From: Streptomyces hygroscopicus subsp. hygroscopicus
GTDB lineage: Bacteria; Actinomycetota; Actinomycetes; Streptomycetales; Streptomycetaceae
Assembly: GCF_001553455.1 (NCBI RefSeq)
Contig: NZ_BBOX01000083.1
Location: 1 to 57,372, forward strand
Direction of reading: 5' to 3'
Length of the DNA stretch: 57,372 bases
Under the pieces are notes generated by a model. That model ran no database searches. It was not told where the DNA came from and saw only the letters and a program-made list of their open reading frames with translations. Position numbers and translations under genes: made by a program. This document shows, in pieces, positions 42,047 to 50,874 of the stretch (positions within the stretch are counted from its first letter, which is position 1; each line of letters begins with the position of its first letter).

Positions 42047-43158
42047 CGGGCACCGTACGGGACGCCGCGGCGACGGATCCCGGCCAACGGGGCGGAAGCG
42101 GTGAAGAGGGGGCGCGCCGCGCGTCCTTCGCCGTGGTGCTGGCGGTGCTCGGCATTCTGCTCCTGGTCTCCGCCACGGCGGGCATGGCCATCGGCTCGGT
42201 CCATGTGCCGCCCGGCGAGGTGTGGGGCATCGTGACGCACGCGCTGGGCGCCGACTGGTCGGAGCCGGTCCGGTCGCGGGCGCGCGAGACGATCGTGCTG
42301 AAGGTGCGGGCTCCGCGGGTGGCGCTCGGGGCCGTGACGGGCGCGGGGCTCGCGGTGGTGGGTACCGCCATGCAGGCGCTGGTGCGCAATCCGCTCGCGG
42401 AGCCGTATCTGCTGGGGGTGTCCTCCGGGGCCTCGCTCGGCGCCGTCGTCGTGATCGTCTTCGGGGTGAGCCTGTTCGGGTCCGTGTCGCTGTCGGCCGC
42501 CGCGTTCGCCGGGGCGCTGGCCACGCTGCTGCTCGTGTACACCACGGCCCGGGCCGGCGGCCGCATCACGTCGTCACGGCTGGTGTTGTCGGGGGTGGCG
42601 GTGGCGTCGGTCCTCACCGCGGTGATGGATCTGCTCCTCCTGACCACCAACCGGGGCAACCAGGCGCAGGAGGTCCTCGCCTGGACGCTCGGCGGGCTCG
42701 GTGGCGTCCAGTGGGCCACGCTGTGGCTGCCGGGTGCGGCCCTGCTGCTCGGCACCGCCGTGCTGGTGGTCCAGGCCCGGTCGCTGAACCTGCTCCTGGC
42801 GGGCGAGGAGGCCGCCACCACGATGGGGCTGGACGTGGCCCGGTTCCGCACCCGGATGTTCGTCCTGCTGTCCCTGGTCACCGGGGTGCTGGTGGCGGCG
42901 GCCGGACCGATCGGCTTCGTCGGCCTGATCCTCCCCCACATCGTGCGCCTGTTCGTGGGCGGCGACCACCGCCGCGTCCTGCCGACCGCCGCGCTGGCCG
43001 GAGCGGTGTTCCTCGTCTGGGCCGACATCGCCGCGCGCACGGTCGCCGCCCCCATGGAGATCCCCGTGGGGGTCCTGACAGCCCTGTGCGGAGGGCCGTT
43101 CTTCCTGTGGCTGATGCGCCGGGACGCCCGGCGCGACGCCGTCCGAGGAGTGGGATGA
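42043..43158 (+). CDS. btuC: FecCD/BtuC-type ABC permease, 371 aa
   Basis: Multi-spanning permease with about ten hydrophobic segments. Signature blocks: LKVRAPRVALGAVTGAGLAV, ALVRNPLAEPYLLGVSSGAS (substrate-gate loop), LGGLGGVQWATLWLPGAALL and GPIGFVGLILPHIVRLFVG near the ATPase-coupling helix. A hydrophilic N-terminal extension of about 30 residues precedes the first helix. GTG overlaps the binding-protein stop; its own stop overlaps the ATPase start. Cobalamin specificity is inferred from the riboswitch. Confidence 0.93.
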   Translation: MTGTVRDAAATDPGQRGGSGEEGARRASFAVVLAVLGILLLVSATAGMAIGSVHVPPGEVWGIVTHALGADWSEPVRSRARETIVLKVRAPRVALGAVTGAGLAVVGTAMQALVRNPLAEPYLLGVSSGASLGAVVVIVFGVSLFGSVSLSAAAFAGALATLLLVYTTARAGGRITSSRLVLSGVAVASVLTAVMDLLLLTTNRGNQAQEVLAWTLGGLGGVQWATLWLPGAALLLGTAVLVVQARSLNLLLAGEEAATTMGLDVARFRTRMFVLLSLVTGVLVAAAGPIGFVGLILPHIVRLFVGGDHRRVLPTAALAGAVFLVWADIAARTVAAPMEIPVGVLTALCGGPFFLWLMRRDARRDAVRGVG

Positions 43159-43973
43159 GCGGGACCGAACTCGCCGTCGAGACCCTGACGCTCACCGCCG
43201 GCGCACGCCACCTCGTCCGGGACGTCTCCCTGATCGCCCGGCCCGGGGAGGTGATCGGCCTCGTCGGGCCCAACGGCAGCGGCAAGTCCAGCCTCCTGCG
43301 CGCCGTCTACCGCGTGCTGCGCCCCGACACCGGGCAGGTACGCGTGGACGGGGCGGACGCCTGGTCGCTGCCGGTACGCCGACTGGCCCGCACGATGGCC
43401 GCCGTGGTCCAGGAGCCGGGCACCGGCATCGACCTGACCGTGCGCGAGGTCGTCGCGATGGGCCGTACCCCGCACAAGCGCCTGCTCGACGGCGACACGG
43501 CCGAGGACGCCCGGCTCATCGACACGGCCTTGGCGGCGGTCGACGCCGCCGACCTGGCCGGCCGCTCCTTCGACCGCCTCTCCGGGGGCGAACGCCAGCG
43601 CGTGCTCATCGCCCGCGCCCTGGCCCAGCAGCCCGCCCTGCTGGTCCTCGACGAACCCACCAACCACCTGGACATCCGCCACCAGTTGGAGGTGCTCGGC
43701 ATGCTGCGGCGACTGCCGGCCACCGTCCTGGTGGCCCTGCACGACCTCAACCTCGCCGCGTACTACTGCGACCGCCTCTACGCCCTGCACAACGGCGAGG
43801 TCATCGCCTCGGGCCCCCCCGCCGAGGTGCTCACCCCGCGCCTGCTCGCCGAGGTGTACGGCGTGACGGCCGAGGTCGCCGTCCACCCGCGCACCGGAGC
43901 ACCTCAGGTGACCTTCCTCCCGGGGGAACCGGCCGGGGCGACACCGGCCGGCCCGGATCAGCCCCGCTCATGA
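43155..43973 (+). CDS. btuD: ABC transporter ATP-binding protein (BtuD-like), 272 aa
   Basis: Nucleotide-binding subunit: Walker A GLVGPNGSGKSSLLRAVY, Q-loop AAVVQEPGTG, signature LSGGERQRVLIARALAQ, Walker B LLVLDEPTNHLDI and switch His in LVALHDLNLAAYYCD. The length fits the FecE/BtuD group. It overlaps the permease (ATGA) and completes the importer; transcription probably ends in the repeat-bearing gap downstream. Confidence 0.93.
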   Translation: MSGTELAVETLTLTAGARHLVRDVSLIARPGEVIGLVGPNGSGKSSLLRAVYRVLRPDTGQVRVDGADAWSLPVRRLARTMAAVVQEPGTGIDLTVREVVAMGRTPHKRLLDGDTAEDARLIDTALAAVDAADLAGRSFDRLSGGERQRVLIARALAQQPALLVLDEPTNHLDIRHQLEVLGMLRRLPATVLVALHDLNLAAYYCDRLYALHNGEVIASGPPAEVLTPRLLAEVYGVTAEVAVHPRTGAPQVTFLPGEPAGATPAGPDQPRS

Positions 43974-44008
43974 GCGTGCGGGGCGTAGAGGGGGTGGCGG
44001 GCCTACGG

Positions 44009-44047
44009 GCGTACGGGGCCGGGCCTACCCGCGTACGGGGCCGGGCC
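44009..44047 (+). repeat. Direct repeat in the convergent gap after the importer
   Basis: GCGTACGGGGCCGGGCC occurs at 44009-44025 and 44031-44047, a 22-base period. On the minus strand the gap downstream of the phosphotransferase also reads as a hydrophobic segment (ATVAATVVVGLLAVVLSG), possibly the remains of a membrane-protein gene. Confidence 0.5.
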
Positions 44048-44218
44048 GGGCGGCGCTGCCTGCCGGGCGACGCCGCCGTCCTGGCCGGAGAGCACCACGG
44101 CCAGGAGCCCGACCACCACGGTGGCCGCCACGGTGGCCGCGGCCGGCCGCCCCGCCGGGCGCACGGTCCACCCCAGGTGGGCCGGCCCCGCCGGCCCCGC
44201 ACACCGCGGCCTCGCGCG

Positions 44219-45145
44219 TCAGCCGGTCGCCCAGCGGTCCAGGAAGGCGTGTCCGGTGCGCACGATGTGCTCCTCCCACTCCGTGCCGTAGGACCAGGTG
44301 AGGTTGCGCAGTACGGTGTGCGCCGCGTACCCGGCGACGGCACCCTTGTCGCAGGTCCGTGCGATCTCCTGGGCCAGCCGCTCGCGGACCCCGGGCGCCG
44401 CCTTGGGCCAGGCCGCCAGATCCCAGTCCGTGGTGACCAGGTCATAGCCGGCGTCGCCGTCCCGGCACGACTGCCAGTCGAGGATGGCGGTGAGCCGCCC
44501 GCGGTCGGCCAGGACATTGGCGGGCCCGAAGTCGAAGTGGACGACATCGTCGGGGACCCGCCGCGGCGGCCCGACATCCAGCGCGGCCTTCCGCAGCCGT
44601 CTGAGCAGCTGCTCGACCGGCCCCGTACAGCCGTGGAGAACAGATGGGCGGCACAACGGGGTGCGGTCCCGGAACAGGCCGTCGATCAGGAATTCCCACC
44701 AGTCCTCGGGTGTGCCCAGACCGGCGCCCCGCTGCGCGGCCACCGCTGCCAGCAGTTGCTCCAGCACGCTTTCGGTGACCTCCTGCACAGGCTGTCCGGC
44801 GGCCAACTCCTGCAGTTCGAACAAGACATCGCCCGCTCGTCCCGATGCGACCTGGGCCGGGATGGGAGACCCATGGCCCCGCAGCCGCTCCAGTCGACGG
44901 GCCGTCGCCGTGGCCGCCGTGGCGGCGGCCTCGCTCCAGGGGATCCATTTGAGGACGAGAGCGTGCCCTGCCGGGGTCACGACCTCATAGGCGCCCTCGT
45001 CCCCCCGCTCGAACCGCCGCACCAGGCGCAGCTCGAGTCCGCGCTCCTTGGCCAGAAGGGACAGCACTTCGGCCACCTCCGGGCTGCTCCTGCCCGGTCC
45101 CTCCGTCGCGTTCCGCCTCCGGCTCTCGCCGCCGTTCTCGCTCAT
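44219..45145 (-). CDS. Aminoglycoside phosphotransferase-family kinase (APH/HomSK fold), 308 aa
   Basis: Kinase fold with a nucleotide-binding N lobe (EVVTPAGHALVLKWIPWSE) and the catalytic segment VHFDFGPANVLADRGRLTAILDWQSCRDGD, containing catalytic Asp and Asn and the metal Asp. Such enzymes phosphorylate aminoglycosides, homoserine, choline, macrolides or other hydroxyl compounds; nothing here indicates a resistance enzyme specifically. ATG at 45145 begins a natural N terminus. It is convergent with the importer operon and has no clear partner. Confidence 0.88.
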   Translation of the reverse strand: MSENGGESRRRNATEGPGRSSPEVAEVLSLLAKERGLELRLVRRFERGDEGAYEVVTPAGHALVLKWIPWSEAAATAATATARRLERLRGHGSPIPAQVASGRAGDVLFELQELAAGQPVQEVTESVLEQLLAAVAAQRGAGLGTPEDWWEFLIDGLFRDRTPLCRPSVLHGCTGPVEQLLRRLRKAALDVGPPRRVPDDVVHFDFGPANVLADRGRLTAILDWQSCRDGDAGYDLVTTDWDLAAWPKAAPGVRERLAQEIARTCDKGAVAGYAAHTVLRNLTWSYGTEWEEHIVRTGHAFLDRWATG

Positions 45146-45392
45146 GTGCTCCGCTCCGGCTCGGCTTCGACGCGACACCCGGCCATCGGCTCGGGCGCCG
45201 GTGTTCCGGTGACGGCACACACCAGGCGTCCGCCCTCGGCGGGCCCCGTCGTCTTCCTTCCATCGGCGGACCTGGCTGGAGTGGCGGGCCGGCGGGGCCG
45301 CGGTGCGCGGGCAGGCGTGCCCGCCCCCGAGCGCCGCGTCCGCCGGTGGAAGGCCGCGACCCCGCGTTGCCGGACCCACGGTCGCGGGCGTG

Positions 45393-45941
45393 TCATCCCG
45401 TGATGGCCTGTACGACGACCGCGATGTCCTCCCGGGGCGTCGGCTCCTCATCCACGGAGTTGTGAATGATGAACCCCTCGATCAGAGCGTCCAGCGCCCT
45501 GGCCGTCCGGGCATCGAAGTGCCGGCCGAGAGCCGAACGGCTGCGCTGCATCCAGGACCGCATCACCGACCGGAGCTCCGGGTTGCGAGCAGCGAAGGCG
45601 TAGAGCTCGTAGCTGAGCAGCAGCTCCCGCTCGCTCCCCACCTGGTGTCCACAGATGATCTCCACGACTGCCTCGCGCGCCTCCTGTGGCGTAGCCGCGC
45701 GGTCGAGCAGTGCCCCGTACCGCGACGACTCCGATTCGGCCAGCCGCGTGAACGCCTCGGTGAGCAGCTGCCGCAGGGAGTCGAAGTAGTAGGTCACCGA
45801 ACCCAGCGGCACCTCCGCGGCCTGCGCGGCGCTCCGGTACGTGACCCCGGCGACACCGCGCTCCGCGACGAGTTCCAGGGTCGCGTCGATGATGCGGTCC
45901 CTGCGTTCGGGATCGTTGGGACCGCGCGAAGATCCAGTCAT
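45393..45941 (-). CDS. TetR-family transcriptional regulator, 182 aa
   Basis: An N-terminal TetR HTH (RRDRIIDATLELVAERGVAG, then YRSAAQAAEVPLGSVTYYFD) is followed by a helical ligand-binding domain. It faces the MFS gene across a 104-base region with a palindrome ATGTAC-N4-GTACAT, its likely operator. It probably represses the exporter and is induced by an exported compound. Confidence 0.93.
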   Translation of the reverse strand: MTGSSRGPNDPERRDRIIDATLELVAERGVAGVTYRSAAQAAEVPLGSVTYYFDSLRQLLTEAFTRLAESESSRYGALLDRAATPQEAREAVVEIICGHQVGSERELLLSYELYAFAARNPELRSVMRSWMQRSRSALGRHFDARTARALDALIEGFIIHNSVDEEPTPREDIAVVVQAITG

Positions 45942-45974
45942 TGTGCTGCGCTCCTTCCAGCCACCCGGCCAACA

Positions 45975-45990
45975 ATGTACATTCGTACAT
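45975..45990. promoter_or_regulatory. Candidate TetR operator
   Basis: ATGTACATTCGTACAT (45975-45990) is a perfect 6-4-6 dyad in the divergent TetR/MFS gap. The core TGTAC/GTACA is a common TetR-family half-site. Confidence 0.6.
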
Positions 45991-46045
45991 ACTTCTTTGC
46001 GATCCGCAGCTGGCCCCGCTTCCTCGCCCCGCACGGAGCATCCCT

Positions 46046-47290
46046 ATGGACCTCGCCACCCGCCGTTGGCGGCGATCCCTCTTCCTGTTCTTCTTTCTGA
46101 CCGGCTTGGCGATCTCCTCGTGGGTGACGCGCACCCCCGACATCCGGGACCGGCTGGGAGCGTCAACGGCCGAGATGGGCATCATCCTCCTCGGCCTCTC
46201 CGCAGGCTCCATGACCGGCATTCTGTCCTCGGGACCGCTGGTGAACAGATTCGGCACCCGGCCCGTCATCGGTGTCGGCAACTTCCTCGTCGTCGTGAGC
46301 GTGACGCTCGTCGGCTGCGGCAGTCTGGCCTCATGGAGCCCCGTCGTGTTCGTCGGGCTGCTGACCTTCGGTGCGGGCATGGGCTCGGCCGAGGTCGCGA
46401 CCAACGTGGACGGCGTCGAGATCGAGCGGATCACCGGCACCACCGTCATGCCCACCCTGCACGGCTGTTTCAGTCTCGGCACGGTCGTGGGCGCTGTGTG
46501 CGGCATTGCCGCCACCGCCCAGCGCCTGCCGGCCCACTGGCACCTTCTGGCGGTCACCTGCGTGTCGTTGACGGTGTTCCTGTACGCGATCAGGGCGGTC
46601 CCGTCCGGCACCGGTGTGCACACGCGCGGCTCTGCGACGCGCGAGGCGCCGGATGAGTCCGCGCGGGAGATGTGGCGGGACTCGCGACTGCTCCTGATCG
46701 GCGTGATCGTGCTGGCCATGGCCCTTGCGGAAGGCGCGGCCAACGACTGGCTGCCGCTGCTCATGGTGGACGGCCACGGACTCGACGCGGCCCAGGGCTC
46801 GCTGGTCTACGCCGGTTTCGCCGCGGCGATGACGCTCGGGCGGTTCAGCGGCAGCTTCTTCCTCGACCGCTTCGGACGCGCCATGGTCGTCCGCGCGGGT
46901 GCCGTGTCGGGCGCCATCGGGGTCCTCCTGGTGGTCTTCGCCGACAGCGCGCTGCTCGCCGGCGCCGCCGTCCTGTTCTGGGGCCTGGGCGCCTCCCTCG
47001 GCTTCCCCGTCGCCCTGTCGGCCGCCAGCGACTCCGGCCCCAACGCCACCGCACGCGTCAGCCTCGTGGCGACCATCGGCTATGTCGCGTTCCTCGTCGG
47101 CCCGCCGAGCCTGGGCTTCCTCGGCGAGCACTACGGGCTTCGCACGGCCATGCTCGTCGTGCTGGCCTGCGTCACCCTGGCGATCTTCATCGCCCCGGCG
47201 GCCGGCGACCGCTCCTCCTCCGCCGTGGCCGCCGGTTCCGCCCATGGCGCCGAGCCGGCACCGGAGCGCCGGCCCGAGCGCCGGACCTGA
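46046..47290 (+). CDS. MFS transporter (YbjJ-like), 414 aa
   Basis: Twelve hydrophobic segments. It begins RRSLFLFFFLTGLAISSWVT and has a degenerate motif A (GPLVNRFGTRPVIG) and GSFFLDRFGRAMVVRAG in the second half. The conserved charged ATNVDGVEIERITG after helix 4 and MPTLHGCFSLGTVVGA in helix 5 are typical of the YbjJ/fucose-permease-like group. ATG at 46046 has GGAG upstream. It is probably controlled by the divergent TetR regulator. The C-terminal tail overlaps the edge of a decayed cupin gene. Confidence 0.9.
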   Translation: MDLATRRWRRSLFLFFFLTGLAISSWVTRTPDIRDRLGASTAEMGIILLGLSAGSMTGILSSGPLVNRFGTRPVIGVGNFLVVVSVTLVGCGSLASWSPVVFVGLLTFGAGMGSAEVATNVDGVEIERITGTTVMPTLHGCFSLGTVVGAVCGIAATAQRLPAHWHLLAVTCVSLTVFLYAIRAVPSGTGVHTRGSATREAPDESAREMWRDSRLLLIGVIVLAMALAEGAANDWLPLLMVDGHGLDAAQGSLVYAGFAAAMTLGRFSGSFFLDRFGRAMVVRAGAVSGAIGVLLVVFADSALLAGAAVLFWGLGASLGFPVALSAASDSGPNATARVSLVATIGYVAFLVGPPSLGFLGEHYGLRTAMLVVLACVTLAIFIAPAAGDRSSSAVAAGSAHGAEPAPERRPERRT

Positions 47291-47299
47291 GACACCAGG

Positions 47300-47470
47300 C
47301 GCAGCGGACGCCGGCCGGTGTTGTCCGTCGAGTGCGGGGTGCCCTGGGGGATCCGGACGACGTCGCCCGCCACGAGCACCCGACGGCCGACGAGATCCGC
47401 TACGTGATCGAGGGCGAGGGCGTCCAGACCGCGGGCGACGAACCGGAATTCCCGGTGGCAGGCGACGGCT
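47300..47470. pseudogene. Scrambled cupin gene with motif 1 and motif 2 on opposite strands
   Basis: On the plus strand, codons from about 47370 encode RHEHPTADEIRYVIEGEG and then VQTAGDEPEFPVAGD, a clear cupin motif 1. On the minus strand, from about 47390 to 47300, the sequence encodes VAGDVVRIPQGTPHSTDN followed by TGRRPLRLVS, a clear motif 2. In an intact gene these lie consecutively on one strand. The layout fits an original minus-strand gene in which the motif-1 segment was inverted. No start or complete frame remains. Confidence 0.5.
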
Positions 47471-47693
47471 CTCCCCATCGGGGCGTGCGGTGCGCGTGGC
47501 CCGGGAGGCGACGCGGCCCCCGTGGCCGCGGCCAGGGCACTCGTCGTATCCGCGCTCCAGGAACGGGTGCACGCGGCGTCGGCGACGGCCTGGCGGGGGC
47601 GGCCTCCTGGGCTCGCGTCGCCTCACCGGCGCGGCTTCGCGTGCACGTGTGCGGGTCCGGCGGGCGGCCGGTCGGCGGGCAGGCCGGCGGTAC

Positions 47694-47729
47694 ACCGAGT
47701 CACGGCGGTAGACCGAGTCACGGCGGTGA
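47694..47729 (+). repeat. 18-bp tandem repeat, two copies
   Basis: ACCGAGTCACGGCGGT plus two bases is repeated head to tail at 47694-47711 and 47712-47729, upstream of the XRE gene. Confidence 0.75.
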
Positions 47730-47908
47730 CCGCGCCGAGGGCCTACCGCCCGCCGCCCGCCACCCGCGGGGCAGCGCACGACGTGCCCGGTCTCCCCGCC
47801 CAGGCTGCCCGCCACTTCATCGACGGTGCGGGCCGGGAGCCGGACCCGCCGTTGCCTATCCACAGCCGGGTCAGGCTAGGTGTCGCGAGGCCGTCCATAC
47901 TCAAAGCC

Positions 47909-48838
47909 ATGGATGGAAGAACGCGGCTCGGGAGCTTTCTGCGGGCGCGGCGCTCCCAACTGCGCCCGGAGGACGTCGGGATACCCACCTACGGGGAGCG
48001 CCGGCGCGTGCCGGGGCTGCGGCGCGAGGAGCTGGCGATGCTGGCGGGTGTGAGCACCTCCTACTACACCCGGCTCGAGCAGGGGCAGTCGCTGAGCGCG
48101 TCGCCCGAGGTGCTGGACGCGATCGCCGGGGCGCTGCGGCTGGACGAGTCCGGGCGGCGGCACCTGCACGACCTGGGCCGGGTGGACCGGCAGCGCCCCC
48201 GGGGCCGGCGTCCGGCTCCGGAACGCGTGACGGAGGCGACGCGCCAGTTGCTGGAGGCGCTGGACCACGTGCCCGCGATCGTGCTCGGCCGGCGCAGCGA
48301 CGCACTGGCGTGGAACCGCCTGGGCCATGCGTTGTTCGCCGGGCATCTGGACCCCGGCGCCCCTGACCTGCCGGCGCGGCGTCCCAACATGGCCAGGCTG
48401 CTGTTCCTCGACCCCCATGTCCGCGACCTGTACGCGGACTGGCCGAGCCGGGCCAGGGCGGTGGTCGCGAACCTGCGCCTGGTGGCGGCCCGGCATCCGG
48501 AGGACATGGCGCTGCACGCGCTCCTGGGCGAACTGTCCGCGAAGAGTGCCGAGTTCGCCTCGATGTGGGCCGAACACCGGGTCAAGCCCTGCACCGTCGG
48601 CGCCTATGAGATGCGCCATCCGCTGGTCGGGCCCCTGACCGTCATGCTGCAGACCTTGAGCACCGGGCCGGGACCCAACGTGGTGGTCGCCACCACAGAG
48701 GCGGGCTCGCCCGCGCGAGCCGCGCTTGCCCTGCTCGCCCAGGCCACCGGCGAGGCCACCACGCGGCCCGGCCTCTCCCCCGGCGCGGCGTGGAAGCGGC
48801 CCCGCACCCGCCAGGGTGGGGCCGAGAGGACCACCTGA
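47909..48838 (+). CDS. XRE-family regulator with MmyB-like ligand-binding domain, 309 aa
   Basis: An N-terminal HTH_31 domain (LGSFLRARRSQLRPEDVGIP, then GLRREELAMLAGVSTSYYTR LEQGQ region) is joined to an MmyB/MltR ligand-binding domain of PAS-like fold beginning near residue 110 (LLEALDHVPAIVLGRRSDAL AWN region) and containing NMARLLFLDPHVRDLYADW. This architecture is very common in Streptomyces. Targets are unknown; the hydrolase gene 128 bases downstream on the same strand is the nearest candidate. A tandem 18-bp repeat lies upstream. Confidence 0.92.
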   Translation: MDGRTRLGSFLRARRSQLRPEDVGIPTYGERRRVPGLRREELAMLAGVSTSYYTRLEQGQSLSASPEVLDAIAGALRLDESGRRHLHDLGRVDRQRPRGRRPAPERVTEATRQLLEALDHVPAIVLGRRSDALAWNRLGHALFAGHLDPGAPDLPARRPNMARLLFLDPHVRDLYADWPSRARAVVANLRLVAARHPEDMALHALLGELSAKSAEFASMWAEHRVKPCTVGAYEMRHPLVGPLTVMLQTLSTGPGPNVVVATTEAGSPARAALALLAQATGEATTRPGLSPGAAWKRPRTRQGGAERTT

Positions 48839-48966
48839 CCACGAGAGCAGCCGGCGGCGAAAGAGCCACGGGACGCGGCGCGAAACCAACGTCACGCCAA
48901 GGACGGCACGACAACATTGTGCGGTCCCTCAGTCATCCGCGATCAACACAGAGCAGAGGAGAGATC

Positions 48967-49680
48967 ATGGCCACCTATGTACTGGTCCACGGTGCTGGAC
49001 ATGGCGGCTGGTGCTATCGGAAGGTCACTCGTCTCCTGGAGGCCGAGGGGCACACGGTGTATGCCCCGACCCTGGCGGGGCTGGGCGACCGGTCACACCT
49101 CGTGAGCCCCGATGTCGATCTGGACACGCACATCACCGACGTGGCCAGCCTCCTTTTCTACGAGGACCTGAGCGACGTGGTGCTCGTCGGCCACAGCTAC
49201 GGCGGCACAGTGATCCAGGGAGCCGCCGACCGTGTCAGCGACCGGGTCGGAAAGCTGGTGTTTCTCGATGCCCCCGAGGGCCGGTCACAGGTCGAGGCGT
49301 TCCCGGCGCTTCTCAAGGAGAGGGAGAATGGCCGGGTCGTCGACGGTGTCGAGCTCGTATTCTTCCCCAGCGAGGACCTGGTGAGGTTTTTCGGGGTCAC
49401 GGACCCCGAGGACATCGCGTGGATGCTGCCACGCCTCACCCCTCACCCGTGGAAAACGCTGGAGCAGCCGCTGGTCCTGAACAACCGGCCGGCTCTGGAG
49501 GCGATACCGCAGTACCGGATCGTCTCCGCCACGAGTCTGGCTCTGGGGATCCACAACGAGGATCTGATGGCCAAGGCGCGCGCCGAAGGCCGATTCTGGG
49601 AGATCGACAGTGGACACGATCTCATGATCAGCGCGCCTGAGGCTGTCGCCGGCCTGCTGACAGAGATCGCGTCCGCGTAG
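48967..49680 (+). CDS. Alpha/beta hydrolase (esterase-like), 237 aa
   Basis: Esterase of the same broad plant-esterase-like group as the enzyme at 21303: ATYVLVHGAGHGGWCYRKVT, then YAPTLAGLGDRSHL, nucleophile in VLVGHSYGGTVI, C-terminal His in IDSGHDLMISAPE. The ATG at 48967 follows AGAGGAGAG. It lies 128 bases after the XRE regulator, which may control it. The natural substrate is unknown. Confidence 0.92.
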   Translation: MATYVLVHGAGHGGWCYRKVTRLLEAEGHTVYAPTLAGLGDRSHLVSPDVDLDTHITDVASLLFYEDLSDVVLVGHSYGGTVIQGAADRVSDRVGKLVFLDAPEGRSQVEAFPALLKERENGRVVDGVELVFFPSEDLVRFFGVTDPEDIAWMLPRLTPHPWKTLEQPLVLNNRPALEAIPQYRIVSATSLALGIHNEDLMAKARAEGRFWEIDSGHDLMISAPEAVAGLLTEIASA

Positions 49681-49921
49681 GTGGCCACCGGGTCCGCCGA
49701 AACCACGTAGCGGACGGACCACGCCGATCCATTTGCCGGTTCAGCAAAGACATTTGCCGACCATGGACCGGTGCGCGCAGGCTGCATTCGGACATCACCG
49801 GCTCACAACCCGAGCCGGCACCCCTCGGACCCGGTCGTGTTCCCTCATGCGCGGGGAACGCCTCCGGGCCGAGCGGTACGTCAGAAGCGGCAATCGCGTC
49901 ACAGGACAGAGGAATCGGCAG

Positions 49922-50617
49922 ATGGAAAACCGCCACGTCGTGATCATCCCGATCGAGATCGACGAGGAGAAGGAAAGCGCGTATCTCGACGCCTGGCAGA
50001 GCGCCGCGGAGGTGATGGCGACTCAGCCCGGGTTCATCCGGACGTACATGTTCCGCACGATCGTTCCCGGGAGCACATTCCGTCTCGTCAATGTGGCGGA
50101 ATGGGAGTCCACCGCTCACTGGGAAGAGGCGATGAACGTCTGCCCGATGATGGGACAGCAGATAGCCGTCGTCCACGCCTCGAACTACGAGGCGATCCGG
50201 ACGGTCCTGCCCGCCACCGGGCAGAGCCCGGACTCCGGCGACGGTCACCCGCCCGCCGAGCTGTCTCCCGCCGAGGCGTATCGCCGCCTCGCGGACGGGA
50301 AACTCACCCTGGTCGATGTCCGCGAGGACGACGAATGGGCAGCGCGTCACCCGACCGGCGCCGTCCACGCCGCCCTCAGCACGTTGCCGGCCTCGCTGTC
50401 GGATCTGCCTGACGGCCCCCTGGCCTTCATCTGCCGCACGGGCGCCCGCAGCGTGCGGGGCGGCGCGCAGGCGATCCGCGCAGGCCGGTCCTCCGTCTAC
50501 AGCGTGGCGGGCGGCCTTGAGGCATGGGAAGCGGCGGGGCTGCCGGTCACCGTCCCCGACCGCGCGGGCGCCGTGGACAACGGCGACCGTGCCCAGGCCG
50601 CGGTGCGTGAGGACTGA
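49922..50617 (+). CDS. Fusion of antibiotic-biosynthesis-monooxygenase-like and rhodanese domains, 231 aa
   Basis: Residues 1 to about 95 are a ferredoxin-like dimeric alpha/beta barrel (ABM family; IPIEIDEEKESAYLDAWQSA, FIRTYMFRTIVPGSTFRLVNVAEWES). Residues about 115-215 are a rhodanese domain with LVDVREDDEWAARHPTGAVH and the persulfide loop FICRTGARS carrying the catalytic cysteine. The combination suggests oxidation or transfer of sulfane sulfur. The frame is continuous and codon use uniform. It precedes, on the same strand, a beta-lactamase-fold/rhodanese enzyme, a defective rhodanese and a sulfite-type exporter. Confidence 0.87.
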   Translation: MENRHVVIIPIEIDEEKESAYLDAWQSAAEVMATQPGFIRTYMFRTIVPGSTFRLVNVAEWESTAHWEEAMNVCPMMGQQIAVVHASNYEAIRTVLPATGQSPDSGDGHPPAELSPAEAYRRLADGKLTLVDVREDDEWAARHPTGAVHAALSTLPASLSDLPDGPLAFICRTGARSVRGGAQAIRAGRSSVYSVAGGLEAWEAAGLPVTVPDRAGAVDNGDRAQAAVRED

Positions 50618-50874
50618 CGACAGCGGAACCAGCGGGCAACCGCCGCATACGTCCGCCGGCATGAGGCCGCCCGGACACGCCATTCCGCCCCGCACCCTTT
50701 GCGACACCCCCTGCCGCCATGTCGGACGGTGATCGTTTGTGCCGGGGACCAGGACGTGAGGGCCGCGCAGGGGCAACGCGCGGCTCGGAGTGGCGCGAGT
50801 GTCGTCGGGCCGTGGCGGCGGTTTCCCGGGACCGCAGTTTCCCGAGTACACCATCCCAGAAAAGGAGCCACACC

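Larger units (their letters stand above)
47291..47908. other. Gene-free stretch with a scrambled cupin and short repeats
   Basis: These 618 bases hold remains of a cupin gene (47300-47470), an 18-bp tandem repeat (47694-47729) and the promoter region of the XRE gene. Apart from the cupin motifs, the open frames are Arg/Pro/Gly-rich without domain signal. Confidence 0.5.

Noticed and set aside
41003..43973. Siderophore importer instead of a cobalamin importer
   Set aside because: The protein families fit both, but the adjacent cobalamin riboswitch makes corrinoid uptake the better reading.
44025..44279. Minus-strand frame in the gap after the importer
   Set aside because: A hydrophobic stretch is visible in one frame but there is no start, ribosome site or family match; noted only as a possible remnant.
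44219..45145. Antibiotic-resistance gene call for the APH-fold kinase
   Set aside because: The fold is shared by homoserine, choline and many other kinases; no resistance-specific feature can be read from the sequence.
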